DNA of 64,000 nucleotides from contig NZ_CP132942.1 of assembly GCF_040359615.1 (NCBI RefSeq), positions 5,332,001-5,396,000 on the forward strand. Direction: 5' to 3'. Each line of letters starts with the position of its first letter. Within the stretch, counting starts at the first letter, position 1. The position numbers and the translations under genes were made by a program. This document shows, piece by piece, positions 52,864 through 61,714 of the stretch. Source of the stretch: Tunturibacter psychrotolerans. Its GTDB lineage: Bacteria > Acidobacteriota > Terriglobia > Terriglobales > Acidobacteriaceae. The notes beneath the pieces were generated by a model, which had not been told where the DNA came from, made no database searches, and was given only the letters and a program-made list of their open reading frames with translations.

Positions 52864-54771
52864 TTAGCGTTGCTCTGCGAGGTCGAGGACGTAGATTTGG
52901 CCGTCGTCGTAGAGATGGCGGCGGGTTTGGGCTAGTTCGGCGTATTGCTGGTGGGAACGGAAGATGATGGCCTGTTCGCTGTGGATCCACTGGGTGCGGC
53001 TGGGGTCATGGAGAACTTTGACGGCCTCGCGGTCGAGGCCTACGAATTCGGCGTAGGAGCAGACGAGGTAACGGAGGTTGTGGGCGAGGAGGTACTCGGC
53101 GAGGGCGTTGCCATCTCCACGGGAGGGCCAGCCAGGGGGGAGGCTGGCGGCGCCGGGGTAGTCGGCGATCTTGATGTCGTTGACACGGTAGTCGAAGAGG
53201 AAGCTGTTGGTGACAGTGGCTAGAGCGCCTGCGTTGGTGGGAATGGCGCGCTGGACGGCGGCGTATTCGGCTGCGACGGTGGGGGGGACGATGGGGGTGT
53301 CGCGGAGGCCGGCCTTGAGGCCAATGGGGATCTGGTCGTACTCGTTGGTGAACTTGTTGCGCCAGGTGGTGATGGCGGTGTAGGCGATAAAGATGATGGT
53401 GAAGGTTTGGAGGATGGGCCAGCGACGAGAGCCGGGGAAGGTGTTGCGGCGACGGCTGAAGACGATGTAGAGAAGCAGCATCGCGGGGATGATGCAGGGG
53501 TAGTTGTAGCGGCGGACGGAGTCTCCGCCTGTGCCTATTCCGACTAGTAGCGTGGCGCAGAGAGCGGCGGCGGAGAGGGAGAGAATGGCTTCGCCCTGCT
53601 CATCGTGGTCGCCGAGGAACCATTCGAGCACGAGTAGGAGGCCGAGGGGGGCGCAGAAGGGGACGACCTTGTGCAGGATGATGGAGAGGCCGGCTCCGGA
53701 GGGTGCGGGATAGAGGCCGTAGGTGCTGTATTGGTAGCCCTTGCCAAGCGAGGGGTAGAACCAGGTGCCGGAGGTGGCGTGGTTGGCGATCATCCAGGGG
53801 GCCATGACGATGAGACAGGAGAGGGCGGCGAGGAGGAGGGTCTTTACGCCTGAGGAGAGGCCGCGGCGGCGCGCCTGAAAGAGAGCGAAGCAGACGACGA
53901 AGATGACTCCGTGGGGAAGGTAGGTGGATTTGGTGGTGGCGATGACGCCAGTGACTGCGCCGAGGAGAAGGGCTTCAAGGGTTGGGTTGTCGGCGAGGAG
54001 TTTGCGGTGGGCCGCGAGGTAGACGAGCGCGAAGAAGAGGGCGCTTGGCAGAAGGACGAAGGTCAGGTTGAAGACGAGTTGAGGTGTTGTGAAGACGAGA
54101 AGTACGAATATGGCGCGCTGAGGTGGGGTGAGGTTGAACTCCGAGGCGAGAGCGAAGGCGAGGAAGGCGAGAAGGAGGAGGCCGAGGGCGCGATCGGCCA
54201 TCTGGACGTCTGTCAGGGGGAGGACAGCGAGGACGAGGGTTTGGAGGAAGTAGTTGCCGCCGATGCTGGACATGATGCGGCGCTCGCTGAAGGGGTCGGC
54301 TGCGTAGTGGTGGAGCTGGAGCATCTTCGCGGGGGCGGCGAGGTAGAAGTTGTAGTCGTCGGAGGCTTGGTAGGACTGGGTGTGTACGGTTGCGGCGATG
54401 CGCACGATGAAGACCAGGGCGGTGAGGATCAGGAGGACTGGGACGAAGCTTGAGGCCCAGGAGGTTTTTTGGAGGAGCGGGGGTGAGGCGGGGGTTTCGG
54501 TGTGGTTGAAGGTGACGCGCAGGAGGATCGCGGCGAGAAGGCCGAGGATGGTGATGGCTATCAGGATGGGAGCGGTGATCAGGTGCAGGAGGTTGAGACA
54601 GCCTCCGAGGAAGATGACGACGCCGAAGCCGCTGGTGGCTGCGAGTGTAATGGAGGGGCGACGGATGCTGAAGAGACGAAGGAGAATGGCTCCGTAGCCG
54701 GCGATGGAGAGGAATAGGAGGGCGCACCAGAGTAGGGCCTCAATGAAATGCAGCAGCGAAGCTGGGGTCAT
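52864..54771 (-). CDS. Polytopic membrane protein, GT-C glycosyltransferase-like
   Basis: The 635-residue protein has about twelve hydrophobic helices (LLWCALLFLSIAGYGAILLRLF, SFVPVLLILTALVFIVRIAATV). The large extracytoplasmic loop with YQASDDYNFYLAAPAKMLQ includes an Asp-Asp pair of the kind used by GT-C enzymes. The C-terminal soluble region ends with IYVLDLAEQR. It probably moves sugars onto lipid or protein at the periplasmic face, but I cannot name the substrate. It is the first of several such genes in the following 11 kb. Confidence 0.7.
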   Translation of the reverse strand: MTPASLLHFIEALLWCALLFLSIAGYGAILLRLFSIRRPSITLAATSGFGVVIFLGGCLNLLHLITAPILIAITILGLLAAILLRVTFNHTETPASPPLLQKTSWASSFVPVLLILTALVFIVRIAATVHTQSYQASDDYNFYLAAPAKMLQLHHYAADPFSERRIMSSIGGNYFLQTLVLAVLPLTDVQMADRALGLLLLAFLAFALASEFNLTPPQRAIFVLLVFTTPQLVFNLTFVLLPSALFFALVYLAAHRKLLADNPTLEALLLGAVTGVIATTKSTYLPHGVIFVVCFALFQARRRGLSSGVKTLLLAALSCLIVMAPWMIANHATSGTWFYPSLGKGYQYSTYGLYPAPSGAGLSIILHKVVPFCAPLGLLLVLEWFLGDHDEQGEAILSLSAAALCATLLVGIGTGGDSVRRYNYPCIIPAMLLLYIVFSRRRNTFPGSRRWPILQTFTIIFIAYTAITTWRNKFTNEYDQIPIGLKAGLRDTPIVPPTVAAEYAAVQRAIPTNAGALATVTNSFLFDYRVNDIKIADYPGAASLPPGWPSRGDGNALAEYLLAHNLRYLVCSYAEFVGLDREAVKVLHDPSRTQWIHSEQAIIFRSHQQYAELAQTRRHLYDDGQIYVLDLAEQR

Positions 54772-55099
54772 GCGACATCCTCGGTTTGTTGGCGGGAAGG
54801 GCTCCGCTGATGAGAGCGGAAGTGCCTCCGGAAGTCAGGCTTTCAGATTCTATAAGTAAGTTCTGTCTGGTCTTGTGGTTTTTTGAGACGGTGATGGTTG
54901 CTTATTCTGGTTATCTTGTTCACGCAGTAGGAAGGGACGAATTTCCTGCTCAGATGACACACCGGCTGAACCGTTACGCGGAGGCTTCCGTCGAGTTGCA
55001 GGCAGCTGTTGCAGGCATCTGTTGCAGGCATCTGTTGCAGGCTTCTGTTGCACGCATCTGTTGCAGGCATCCTAGGGGAAGAGGTTTTCGAGGATTTGC
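54772..55099. other. Divergent intergenic region with a tandem repeat
   Basis: Contains the promoters of the membrane protein gene (minus) and the TonB-like gene (plus). The right part is occupied by a 13-bp tandem array at 54993-55070. Confidence 0.5.
54993..55070. repeat. Tandem repeat, six units of 13 bp
   Basis: Six head-to-tail copies of ctgttgcaggcat; copies 1, 4 and 5 each differ at one to three positions. It lies just upstream of the TonB-like gene. A 13-bp unit shifts frame, so a coding role is unlikely. Confidence 0.9.
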
Positions 55100-55942
55100 A
55101 TGACGCATAGAAAAAAAGCGGCGATTGTTTTGGTTTGGATGGTCGGGTGGGTTGCTGGGTTTGGGCAGTCTACGTCGGGGCCGGTCGCGGATGCGGAGAT
55201 GGCGGCTGCTTCTTTGTTGGTGGGAAGGGCGCTGTTTCTTCGTGGATTTTATTTGAACAACGAGTTGACGTATGACGCTGCAGGAAAGGTTCGTGGAGAG
55301 CCTCAGGTGGGTGATTGGACGTTGTCAGCGGTGAATGTTTTGAAGGTGGCGCGGAGAGGGACGGGCGAGATTGAGCTGGATGGGGTTCGCGCTGCGGCTC
55401 GATATAACCCGGACAACCATGAGTTTGAGCGGCATGTGTTGAAAGACGAGAAGATTCAGGTGGTGGTCGCTGACCCGGGAGATGCGACAAGGCTGGAGGC
55501 TGTGTTTGCAGAGGTTTTTTCGGTTGGGATCGATCCGGAGATGCAGCGGGCGATGCCGGACTACTGGCGGCATTACTTCAACCCGGCGCTGGCGTGGCCG
55601 CAGGATGCGTTGGACGGGCAAACTGTGTATCCGATGGATGGGCCGGGGGATCTGTCGAAGGATGTGATTGCGCCTAAGGTGGATCACCGGGTGGAGGCGA
55701 AGTTTGGCGATCCGGCGCTACGAGACAAGGTGAAGGGATCGGTTGAGCTGCGGGTGGTGGTGGATGCGAGTGGAGTGCCGCGGAGGGTGGCGATTGTGCG
55801 ACCGCTGGGGTATGGACTTGATGCCAGCGCGGTGGAGGCAGTGGAGAAGTGGCGATTTGCGCCGGGAATGAAGGGCGGGAGTCCGGTGGCGACAAGCATG
55901 GTTGTGGAGCAGCAGTTCAGCTTTGCGAACCAGAGGCCGTAG
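55100..55942 (+). CDS. Exported protein with C-terminal TonB-like domain
   Basis: The 280-residue product has an N-terminal hydrophobic signal (VLVWMVGWVAGFGQ) and a TonB_C domain at the end: KVKGSVELRVVVDASGVPRRVAIVRPLGYGLDASAVEAVEKWRFAPGMKGGSPVATSMVVEQQF. True TonB has a membrane anchor and Pro-rich linker, which are absent, so this is a TonB-domain protein rather than an energy transducer. The central region has YPMDGPGDLSKDVIAPK. Its 3' end overlaps the convergent acyltransferase by 26 bases. Confidence 0.85.
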   Translation: MTHRKKAAIVLVWMVGWVAGFGQSTSGPVADAEMAAASLLVGRALFLRGFYLNNELTYDAAGKVRGEPQVGDWTLSAVNVLKVARRGTGEIELDGVRAAARYNPDNHEFERHVLKDEKIQVVVADPGDATRLEAVFAEVFSVGIDPEMQRAMPDYWRHYFNPALAWPQDALDGQTVYPMDGPGDLSKDVIAPKVDHRVEAKFGDPALRDKVKGSVELRVVVDASGVPRRVAIVRPLGYGLDASAVEAVEKWRFAPGMKGGSPVATSMVVEQQFSFANQRP

Positions 55943-57119
55943 GAACCAAGATGGTGGGCTGAGATGGGGTCTTGGCGGGAGCCGTGAGGTGGCGCCCGAG
56001 GAGCATGGCTGGGCGCTCGATGAGGCGATAGAAGATCTCCGCGACCAGAAGGCTCGCCGCAAGGTAGAGGAGAAGGAGCACGCCCAGCCGAATTTGCCCA
56101 AGGAACCTGTGGATCAGGGCGAAGAGGATCGTTCCGTGAACCAGATAGAGGCTGAAGGATCGTTCGCCGAGATAACGGGTGGCGCGGAAGCTGAGAAAAG
56201 TACGGAAGAGCACGTTATCGATGGCGAGCACGATGAAGATCACGGCTGCTGCTGCGATGGGCCAGTCGAATAAGTCCTGAGGGATGGAGAATCGCTGCAC
56301 GATGGAGCTCGCGTCCGCGAAGCAGTAGACACAGAGTGAGGCGAGGACAATGCAGGTGACACTGGTTGGGGTAAGACGGGAGTACCAGCGATTGATCGCG
56401 GCGAGATGCTTCGCCATGATGGACCCGATGAGGAAGAAGGCTGCGTAGTGGAGCGTCAGGGTCGTGTCGAGCGCGGCGCCGGGGCTGGCGAGGTGGAGCG
56501 TAGACGAAGAGAGTGTGGCAAGGGGAAAGGCGCAGAGCGAAAGAGCGACTGCAAAGAGAGCCAGCCAGACAGTACGGAAACCTAGGACTGCGATGGCCAG
56601 GAACGGAAAGAAGAGAGAGATCCTCATCTCGTAGACGAGCGACCAGAAGGCAGTGTTGAGCTGGGCCCAATCGTAGTTGCCAAGAAAGGTGATGTGCTGA
56701 AGCACGAGGCGGGCGGTGACTGGTTCGGACCAGGTGAGGTTGAGCCAATAGTCGGTGGATAGGAGATGACTTGGGAAGCTAAGGTCGCAGAGTACCGCTA
56801 GTGCCAACGCCCCGAGATAAGGCAGATAGATGCGACACACCCTTTTCAGGAGAAAGGGACCATAGTCGAGGCGGTTTTTCTTTTTGTAAGGGAGGGTGAG
56901 GACGAATCCGCTAAGCAGAAAGAAGAGGATAACGGCCTGATGGCCGGCGACGAGAAGGCGCAGCGGGGTGCGGATGAGAAGGTGGAATACCTTGTCTGGC
57001 AGGATGCGGGAGAAGTGGTGAAGAACGACCGTGAGCGCCGCGATGCCTCGAAGAGAATCAAGCTCGTGGAATCGCCGATCAGCTTGACGGTCTGGATTTC
57101 TTAGTTCAGTCCCGGTCAC
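55917..57119 (-). CDS. Acyltransferase-3 family membrane protein
   Basis: A 400-residue, GTG-starting member of the same family as the gene at 42219. N-terminus FHELDSLRGIAALTVVLHHFSRIL carries the family Arg and His-His; about ten membrane helices follow (AVILFFLLSGFVLTLPY, YLGALALAVLCDLSF, SLYLVHGTILFALIHRFLG). It probably O-acylates a polysaccharide or glycolipid. The flanking membrane glycosyltransferase-like genes make that more likely here. Confidence 0.9.
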   Translation of the reverse strand: MTGTELRNPDRQADRRFHELDSLRGIAALTVVLHHFSRILPDKVFHLLIRTPLRLLVAGHQAVILFFLLSGFVLTLPYKKKNRLDYGPFLLKRVCRIYLPYLGALALAVLCDLSFPSHLLSTDYWLNLTWSEPVTARLVLQHITFLGNYDWAQLNTAFWSLVYEMRISLFFPFLAIAVLGFRTVWLALFAVALSLCAFPLATLSSSTLHLASPGAALDTTLTLHYAAFFLIGSIMAKHLAAINRWYSRLTPTSVTCIVLASLCVYCFADASSIVQRFSIPQDLFDWPIAAAAVIFIVLAIDNVLFRTFLSFRATRYLGERSFSLYLVHGTILFALIHRFLGQIRLGVLLLLYLAASLLVAEIFYRLIERPAMLLGRHLTAPAKTPSQPTILVPTASGSQS

Positions 57120-57221
57120 TGTAAGGTCAAGTCTACTGGAACTTACGGGGGCAAGTTACCAAAGGGGCACAAATGACTCCATTTTTTTCCGAATTAGGAA
57201 CTTGAAGTAACGCCGCCTGGC

Positions 57222-58904
57222 TTAATGCTCGAGCTGGATGGGGCTGGGCTGCTGACCGAAGTTGGTTTGGAGGAGGCGGGGGATAGGGGGTTTGCGGTGG
57301 TGGCGTGGAGTGGTGCCGGGGATGGCGGGGTCGAGGCGGTAGAGGATGAGGAGGTTGCGCTCAGGGTCGTCCATGGCCGGGAAGGCGGCGACGCGTTGAA
57401 GGTGGTAGATGGGGGTGAGAGCGTCCATCTTGTCGTCATCGACCTGGTTCCAGGCGACGTACCAGCCGGGGTGGTAAGCGCGGACGCGGACGGCGAGGTC
57501 CATGGTGCCGAAGTCGTCGCAGATGGACGGCAGGCCGGTCATGAGGGAGAGGTTGGAGCCGCTGATGGAGAGGATGAGCGGGTTGTGGGTGTGGTCGGCG
57601 GAGACGATCTCGCGAATCTGGGCTGCGGCGGAGGTGAAGGTGTAGTCGGGGGTGCGGACGTAGTGGAGGGTCTGGCGAGCGTCGGTGACGGTGAGAACGG
57701 CCAGGACGGCGACGATGCTGGCGGTCGCGAGACGACGGAGGGGGGACAAGCTCGGTTGCGCGCTTGTCCATAGAGTCGAGAAGACGATTGGGATCAGCAG
57801 CGTGAGGGGGACTGCGAGCACGAGGTAGTAACGAGGCTGGAGGTTGTTGTGATAGGCGAGGAAGAAGGTGTAGCCAGCGGCCCAGAGGAGCAGCGCGGGT
57901 ATGAGTGGGTTGCGAAGGAGCCGGGGGTGGAGGATGAGAGCTGAAAAGGCGGCGAGGAGAGCAAGAGGGTAGAGTATGTTGCCGATCCAGAGGCCATCGG
58001 TGATGGTGTCGCCGAGGACCGAGAGGGCGGTGGCGGGGGTGATGCCGGTGTAGCCGTTGGCGCTGAAGAGGTAGCGATAGTCATCGAGAAAGTGGGGGCG
58101 GATGATGAGGGCGTAGTAGGCGATCCAGGTTACGGCAGCGAGGGCGGCGGCGGTAAGAGCGAGACGGAGGAATGGGCGGATCCGGTATTCGGCGCGGGCC
58201 CAGAGGATCCAGCCGATGGCGGGGAAGAGGAAGATGGCCGTGGTTTTGGTGAGAACCATGAGGGGAAGAAGCAGGCCCAAGGCGAGGATGGGGATGGCTT
58301 GACGAAGGCGGGCTCGCACTGAGATCGGCTCGATTCCCTGCACCGGCGTCGCGTAAGAGGCGGCGAGTAGGGCGAGGAGCGTGAGGAGGATGAGGAGGGG
58401 CTCGAGGATCGCCATGCGGGTGAAGACGTAGCAGAAGGGACTTACCGCAAGAAGGAGGACGGCGATGGCGGGGGCCAGAGTTTTGGCGGGTTTCTGGTCG
58501 GGGGTCTGCTCTGGGGTCGCTGCTGGATTTTGCCAGCGGCGAAGCAGGAGGTATGAGGCTGCGAGGATGAGGCCGAAAATGGCGACGGTGAGGCCGCGGG
58601 CGGCGGTGAGACTGACGCCGGTGAAGCGGAAGAGGGCGGCTTCGAGGAGAGGCCAGACGGGGAGGGCGGCGGCAGGGTTGAAGTCGCCGGGGACGTACCA
58701 GTGGCCGCGCTGGAAGTGGCGGATGGCTCCGTCGCCGTACCAGCCTTCGTCGGTGTACTTGGCCCAATCCATCCAGGGGGAGTGGTTGGGGAAGTCGGCG
58801 CTGAGGTGGAAGGCGTGCAGGATGAGGAAGATGGCGGAGACGAGAAGGAGCGCCGCCTCGACGGTGCGAAGAATTGGAGACGAGATGGAGCCTGGCCGCT
58901 TCAT
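57222..58904 (-). CDS. GT39-like membrane glycosyltransferase
   Basis: Start placed at ATG 58904 (MKRPGSISSPILRTVEAALL); the TTG at 58928 is less likely and neither has a good Shine-Dalgarno. About eleven hydrophobic helices. The first external loop, WAKYTDEGWYGDGAIRHFQRGHWYVPGDFNPAAALPVWPLLE, has the Asp-Glu pair of GT39/ArnT enzymes. A C-terminal soluble domain (about 450-540) follows. It should transfer sugar from a polyprenyl phosphate donor, substrate unknown. Confidence 0.78.
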   Translation of the reverse strand: MKRPGSISSPILRTVEAALLLVSAIFLILHAFHLSADFPNHSPWMDWAKYTDEGWYGDGAIRHFQRGHWYVPGDFNPAAALPVWPLLEAALFRFTGVSLTAARGLTVAIFGLILAASYLLLRRWQNPAATPEQTPDQKPAKTLAPAIAVLLLAVSPFCYVFTRMAILEPLLILLTLLALLAASYATPVQGIEPISVRARLRQAIPILALGLLLPLMVLTKTTAIFLFPAIGWILWARAEYRIRPFLRLALTAAALAAVTWIAYYALIIRPHFLDDYRYLFSANGYTGITPATALSVLGDTITDGLWIGNILYPLALLAAFSALILHPRLLRNPLIPALLLWAAGYTFFLAYHNNLQPRYYLVLAVPLTLLIPIVFSTLWTSAQPSLSPLRRLATASIVAVLAVLTVTDARQTLHYVRTPDYTFTSAAAQIREIVSADHTHNPLILSISGSNLSLMTGLPSICDDFGTMDLAVRVRAYHPGWYVAWNQVDDDKMDALTPIYHLQRVAAFPAMDDPERNLLILYRLDPAIPGTTPRHHRKPPIPRLLQTNFGQQPSPIQLEH

Positions 58905-59080
58905 TGTGTACGTTTGGTTTAAACGCAAATTTGTCGTGAGAGTTTAGGGTATTACAGAATTAGTACGAAAGGATGCAAAGTGTTGCGCAGGGTTGGTGGC
59001 GGAGGTCCCGCGGGGTTGTGGACGATGGATCGAGTGCTATGCTCCTCTGAAACCGCAGTGGGGAAGCGAGACGAGAACGG

Positions 59081-60100
59081 ATGATGCAGGGCCCAAAGAA
59101 GGTCGTCAGCGTACTGCTGAGTCTTATCGTTTTGTCGGCGGGTTTTCTGGACTACTGGAGCTATAGTCAGGCGTTCCATTCGGAACCAGGTATCTGGATG
59201 GATGTGGTGGGGGGGACGGCGAATGCGCCGAACCAGTATCGGATAGGCGTGCTCGATACGGCTTACTTTTTGGCTCAGCATACGCATTTGGCGCTTCGGC
59301 ATACGTTGGCGTTGCTGGATGTGATTGCGGCTTTTGTTGCTGTGTTTGCGCTGTTTTTTGTGCTGCGGCGGTCGGCGGTATATCGCGGGACTACGCTCGA
59401 GGGGCGGTGGTTTGGGGCGGCTGGATTTTTGGTGCTAGTGCAGTTTTATCTGGCATGGCTGCTTTGGTATCAACGGCCGGAGACGCTGCCTACGGCGGGG
59501 ATTTTGGCGGTGGCGCTGTTGCTGCTCTCGGAGACTGCGCCGGGGGGAGTGGGGACTGCGGTGATTGGTCTGTTGGTGCTGGCTGTCGTGCAGGGGTTTG
59601 TTCGCGCGGATGTTGCGTTTGCGCTGCATTTGGGGATTTTGCTGGTTTGCCTGACGCCTCTCGGGCAGCGATTTGCACTGTCGCGAGGCTTGCAGGCGGG
59701 GACGAGCGCGCTTGCGGTGTTGCTTGTGGTGGGGATTCAGTTTTGGCTGATGCATTGGGCATTTCCGCATGCCAGCTATGGAAGTACGCCGATGTTCCAG
59801 CTGATTTTGAATTTGCTCTCGCCGACAGGCTGGATCCCTTTTGTGCTGTTTATGGGACCGTTCGCGTGGACTGTGTGGATGGTGGGGCGGAGAAGGTTTC
59901 AGATGGAGGCAGGTGGAGTGGCGGTATTGGTGGGGGCGTTGATCTTTCTTGGAATGTGGATGGTGGTGGGGAGGGTGAAGGAGGTGCGGATCTTTTTGCC
60001 GTTCGCACTGGCGCTGGCGCCTCTGACCATCGAGATTGCGATGCAGCGGTTTCTGTCCACGACCAAGGGTGAGGTTCACACTTTGACGGAGAGATCCTGA
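59081..60100 (+). CDS. Polytopic membrane protein of unknown function
   Basis: The 339-residue protein has about nine helices (VVSVLLSLIVLSAGFLDYWSYS, IAAFVAVFALFFVLRRS, AAGFLVLVQFYLAWLLWYQ). The first external loop GTANAPNQYRIGVLDTAYFLAQHTHLALRH lacks the Asp pair of GT-C enzymes. It is divergent from the GT39-like gene and convergent with the one at 60113. It may be an accessory membrane protein for polysaccharide, but that is only context. Confidence 0.65.
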   Translation: MMQGPKKVVSVLLSLIVLSAGFLDYWSYSQAFHSEPGIWMDVVGGTANAPNQYRIGVLDTAYFLAQHTHLALRHTLALLDVIAAFVAVFALFFVLRRSAVYRGTTLEGRWFGAAGFLVLVQFYLAWLLWYQRPETLPTAGILAVALLLLSETAPGGVGTAVIGLLVLAVVQGFVRADVAFALHLGILLVCLTPLGQRFALSRGLQAGTSALAVLLVVGIQFWLMHWAFPHASYGSTPMFQLILNLLSPTGWIPFVLFMGPFAWTVWMVGRRRFQMEAGGVAVLVGALIFLGMWMVVGRVKEVRIFLPFALALAPLTIEIAMQRFLSTTKGEVHTLTERS

Positions 60101-60112
60101 GAAGAACTCGTC

Positions 60113-61660
60113 TTATTGCAAAAGCGGCTGTAGTTCGGGCGGCGTCGGTGGAGGATCTTTGCAGATTTCGAGCGCTTCGGAGCGTCGTGCCAGGAGGTAG
60201 TGCTGGTCCGTCTTATCCACCCTTCGGAAGGGATAGAGCCCGCAGAGCTGCCAGTCTTTGATTGGCAAGTAATGGCTGATGGCGTAAACCGCCTCGGCGT
60301 GGAGAAACAGGAAGTCGGGGTTCGTCGCGACGCAGCGGGTAAAATGCTGGTCTTCTGTAAGGCCAGCGTTGCTTCTGCCGTTGACCAGACCGGCGAGGTC
60401 GCAGATATCCGCGCGAGAAAAATAACCGATTTGGCCTATATCGAAGGCAATTCCACGTTTGCCTTCCAGGGTCTCGAGGTGATTGCTCTGAAAGCTGCGG
60501 ACGAGAGTGGCGCGATCTCTTAAGAACGGATACATCACCTTCGATTCGATCGGCAGGGCAAATAGAGCGAGGGCCAGGAAGCAGTAGGCCGGCAAGAGTA
60601 CGGGACTTTTTGATTCACTCTCGATCGGGCGAAGCGTCAGCTCAAGACTGTTCCACAGGGCCGAGAAAAAGAATGACCAGACGAAGTATCGAGCTCCCTG
60701 AATCTGCTGTCCCCGAATCGCCGCGATCGAAAACAGGATAGGAAAGATGGAGTTGGCGACCAAGGCACGCGGTGAGAGCCGTGACGCGCGCAACAGCAGG
60801 TAGAGGGTCAGGAGCCAGAAGATGAAGATCCCGGCTCCAAAGGAGAGCCCGCCTGCGAGGACCTTTGCAGTAACGCTAAAAGCCACCTGCCAGTCGGCGA
60901 TGCCGTCAGCCTTTGCCTTCGCTGTGTCGGGAAGCAGGTGATGCATTTTGATGACGATAAAAAGCATGGCCAGAAGGCCGCCGAGGAGCAGATGACTCGC
61001 GCTCAGGATCGATCGCAGGCGGAGGTTGAAATTCGAGTCCGGAGCGAAGATATGTTTCCACGCAATGAGGAGCGACCCGATGCCGCACAGGAGGATGAGT
61101 TCGACACGGAGGAAGACCGCAAGGAAGCCTAGAACCGTGCAGGCAGCGTATCGGACGGGGGTGACAGAGTTGTCTTCGGATTCGCGAAAGGTGAGCCAGC
61201 AGATTAGAGCGACGAAGCAGAGAGCGATGCCGGTCTCCATGCCGTCGTCCAGCCAGCGAACAGAGGAAGGCGTAACGAGGAGGGTCATCACAATAAGCCC
61301 GAGGAGACGGGCGAGCGACGACTCACGTGGAGTTGCGCGGAAGAAGAGTACGGCCACGCCAACTAAGAGAAGAACGTGAATGCAACTTGAGACCAGGCGC
61401 GGGAGATTCGGAGATGCCGAAAGAGGGCGGAGGAACGACAGGAGGTAGATGTAGAGAAGGCTCGATGCGCCGTAGTTGGGATGGACTCCGTCGTAGGTGA
61501 CGAGGTGAGTGTGGAGAAGATTTTCGGCGTAGCGAAGGTGAATGAATGCGTCATCCTGAACGCCTGCCCAGGAGATGCCGATCCAGACAAGAAGCCAAAT
61601 CAACAAAGCCAGGGCAGCCCAACGATATGCTCGATTGATCCATGCATTCACTTGTGCCAC
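60113..61660 (-). CDS. GT-C-like membrane glycosyltransferase
   Basis: The 515-residue protein has about eleven helices. Its first external loop, GVQDDAFIHLRYAENLLHTHLVTYDGVHPNYGASSLLYIYLLS, is of the kind seen in actinobacterial AftB-type arabinofuranosyltransferases and other GT-C enzymes (DDAF...RYA.NL). The C-terminal region after residue 400 is soluble with DIGQIGYFSRADICDLAGLVN. The substrate is unknown. It is the second such gene on the minus strand between 57 and 62 kb. Confidence 0.72.
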   Translation of the reverse strand: MAQVNAWINRAYRWAALALLIWLLVWIGISWAGVQDDAFIHLRYAENLLHTHLVTYDGVHPNYGASSLLYIYLLSFLRPLSASPNLPRLVSSCIHVLLLVGVAVLFFRATPRESSLARLLGLIVMTLLVTPSSVRWLDDGMETGIALCFVALICWLTFRESEDNSVTPVRYAACTVLGFLAVFLRVELILLCGIGSLLIAWKHIFAPDSNFNLRLRSILSASHLLLGGLLAMLFIVIKMHHLLPDTAKAKADGIADWQVAFSVTAKVLAGGLSFGAGIFIFWLLTLYLLLRASRLSPRALVANSIFPILFSIAAIRGQQIQGARYFVWSFFFSALWNSLELTLRPIESESKSPVLLPAYCFLALALFALPIESKVMYPFLRDRATLVRSFQSNHLETLEGKRGIAFDIGQIGYFSRADICDLAGLVNGRSNAGLTEDQHFTRCVATNPDFLFLHAEAVYAISHYLPIKDWQLCGLYPFRRVDKTDQHYLLARRSEALEICKDPPPTPPELQPLLQ

Positions 61661-61714
61661 ACCTCGCCCGGGTTCGTTTGAATTGCTGTCGAAATGAGTT
61701 GTCGATGTTTTTGC

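Noticed and set aside
54429..54935. Arg/Pro-rich minus-strand frames and similar ones near 24429, 53975 and 58081
   Set aside because: They are out-of-frame readings of GC-rich genes, or of flanking DNA, with extreme Arg/Pro/His content.
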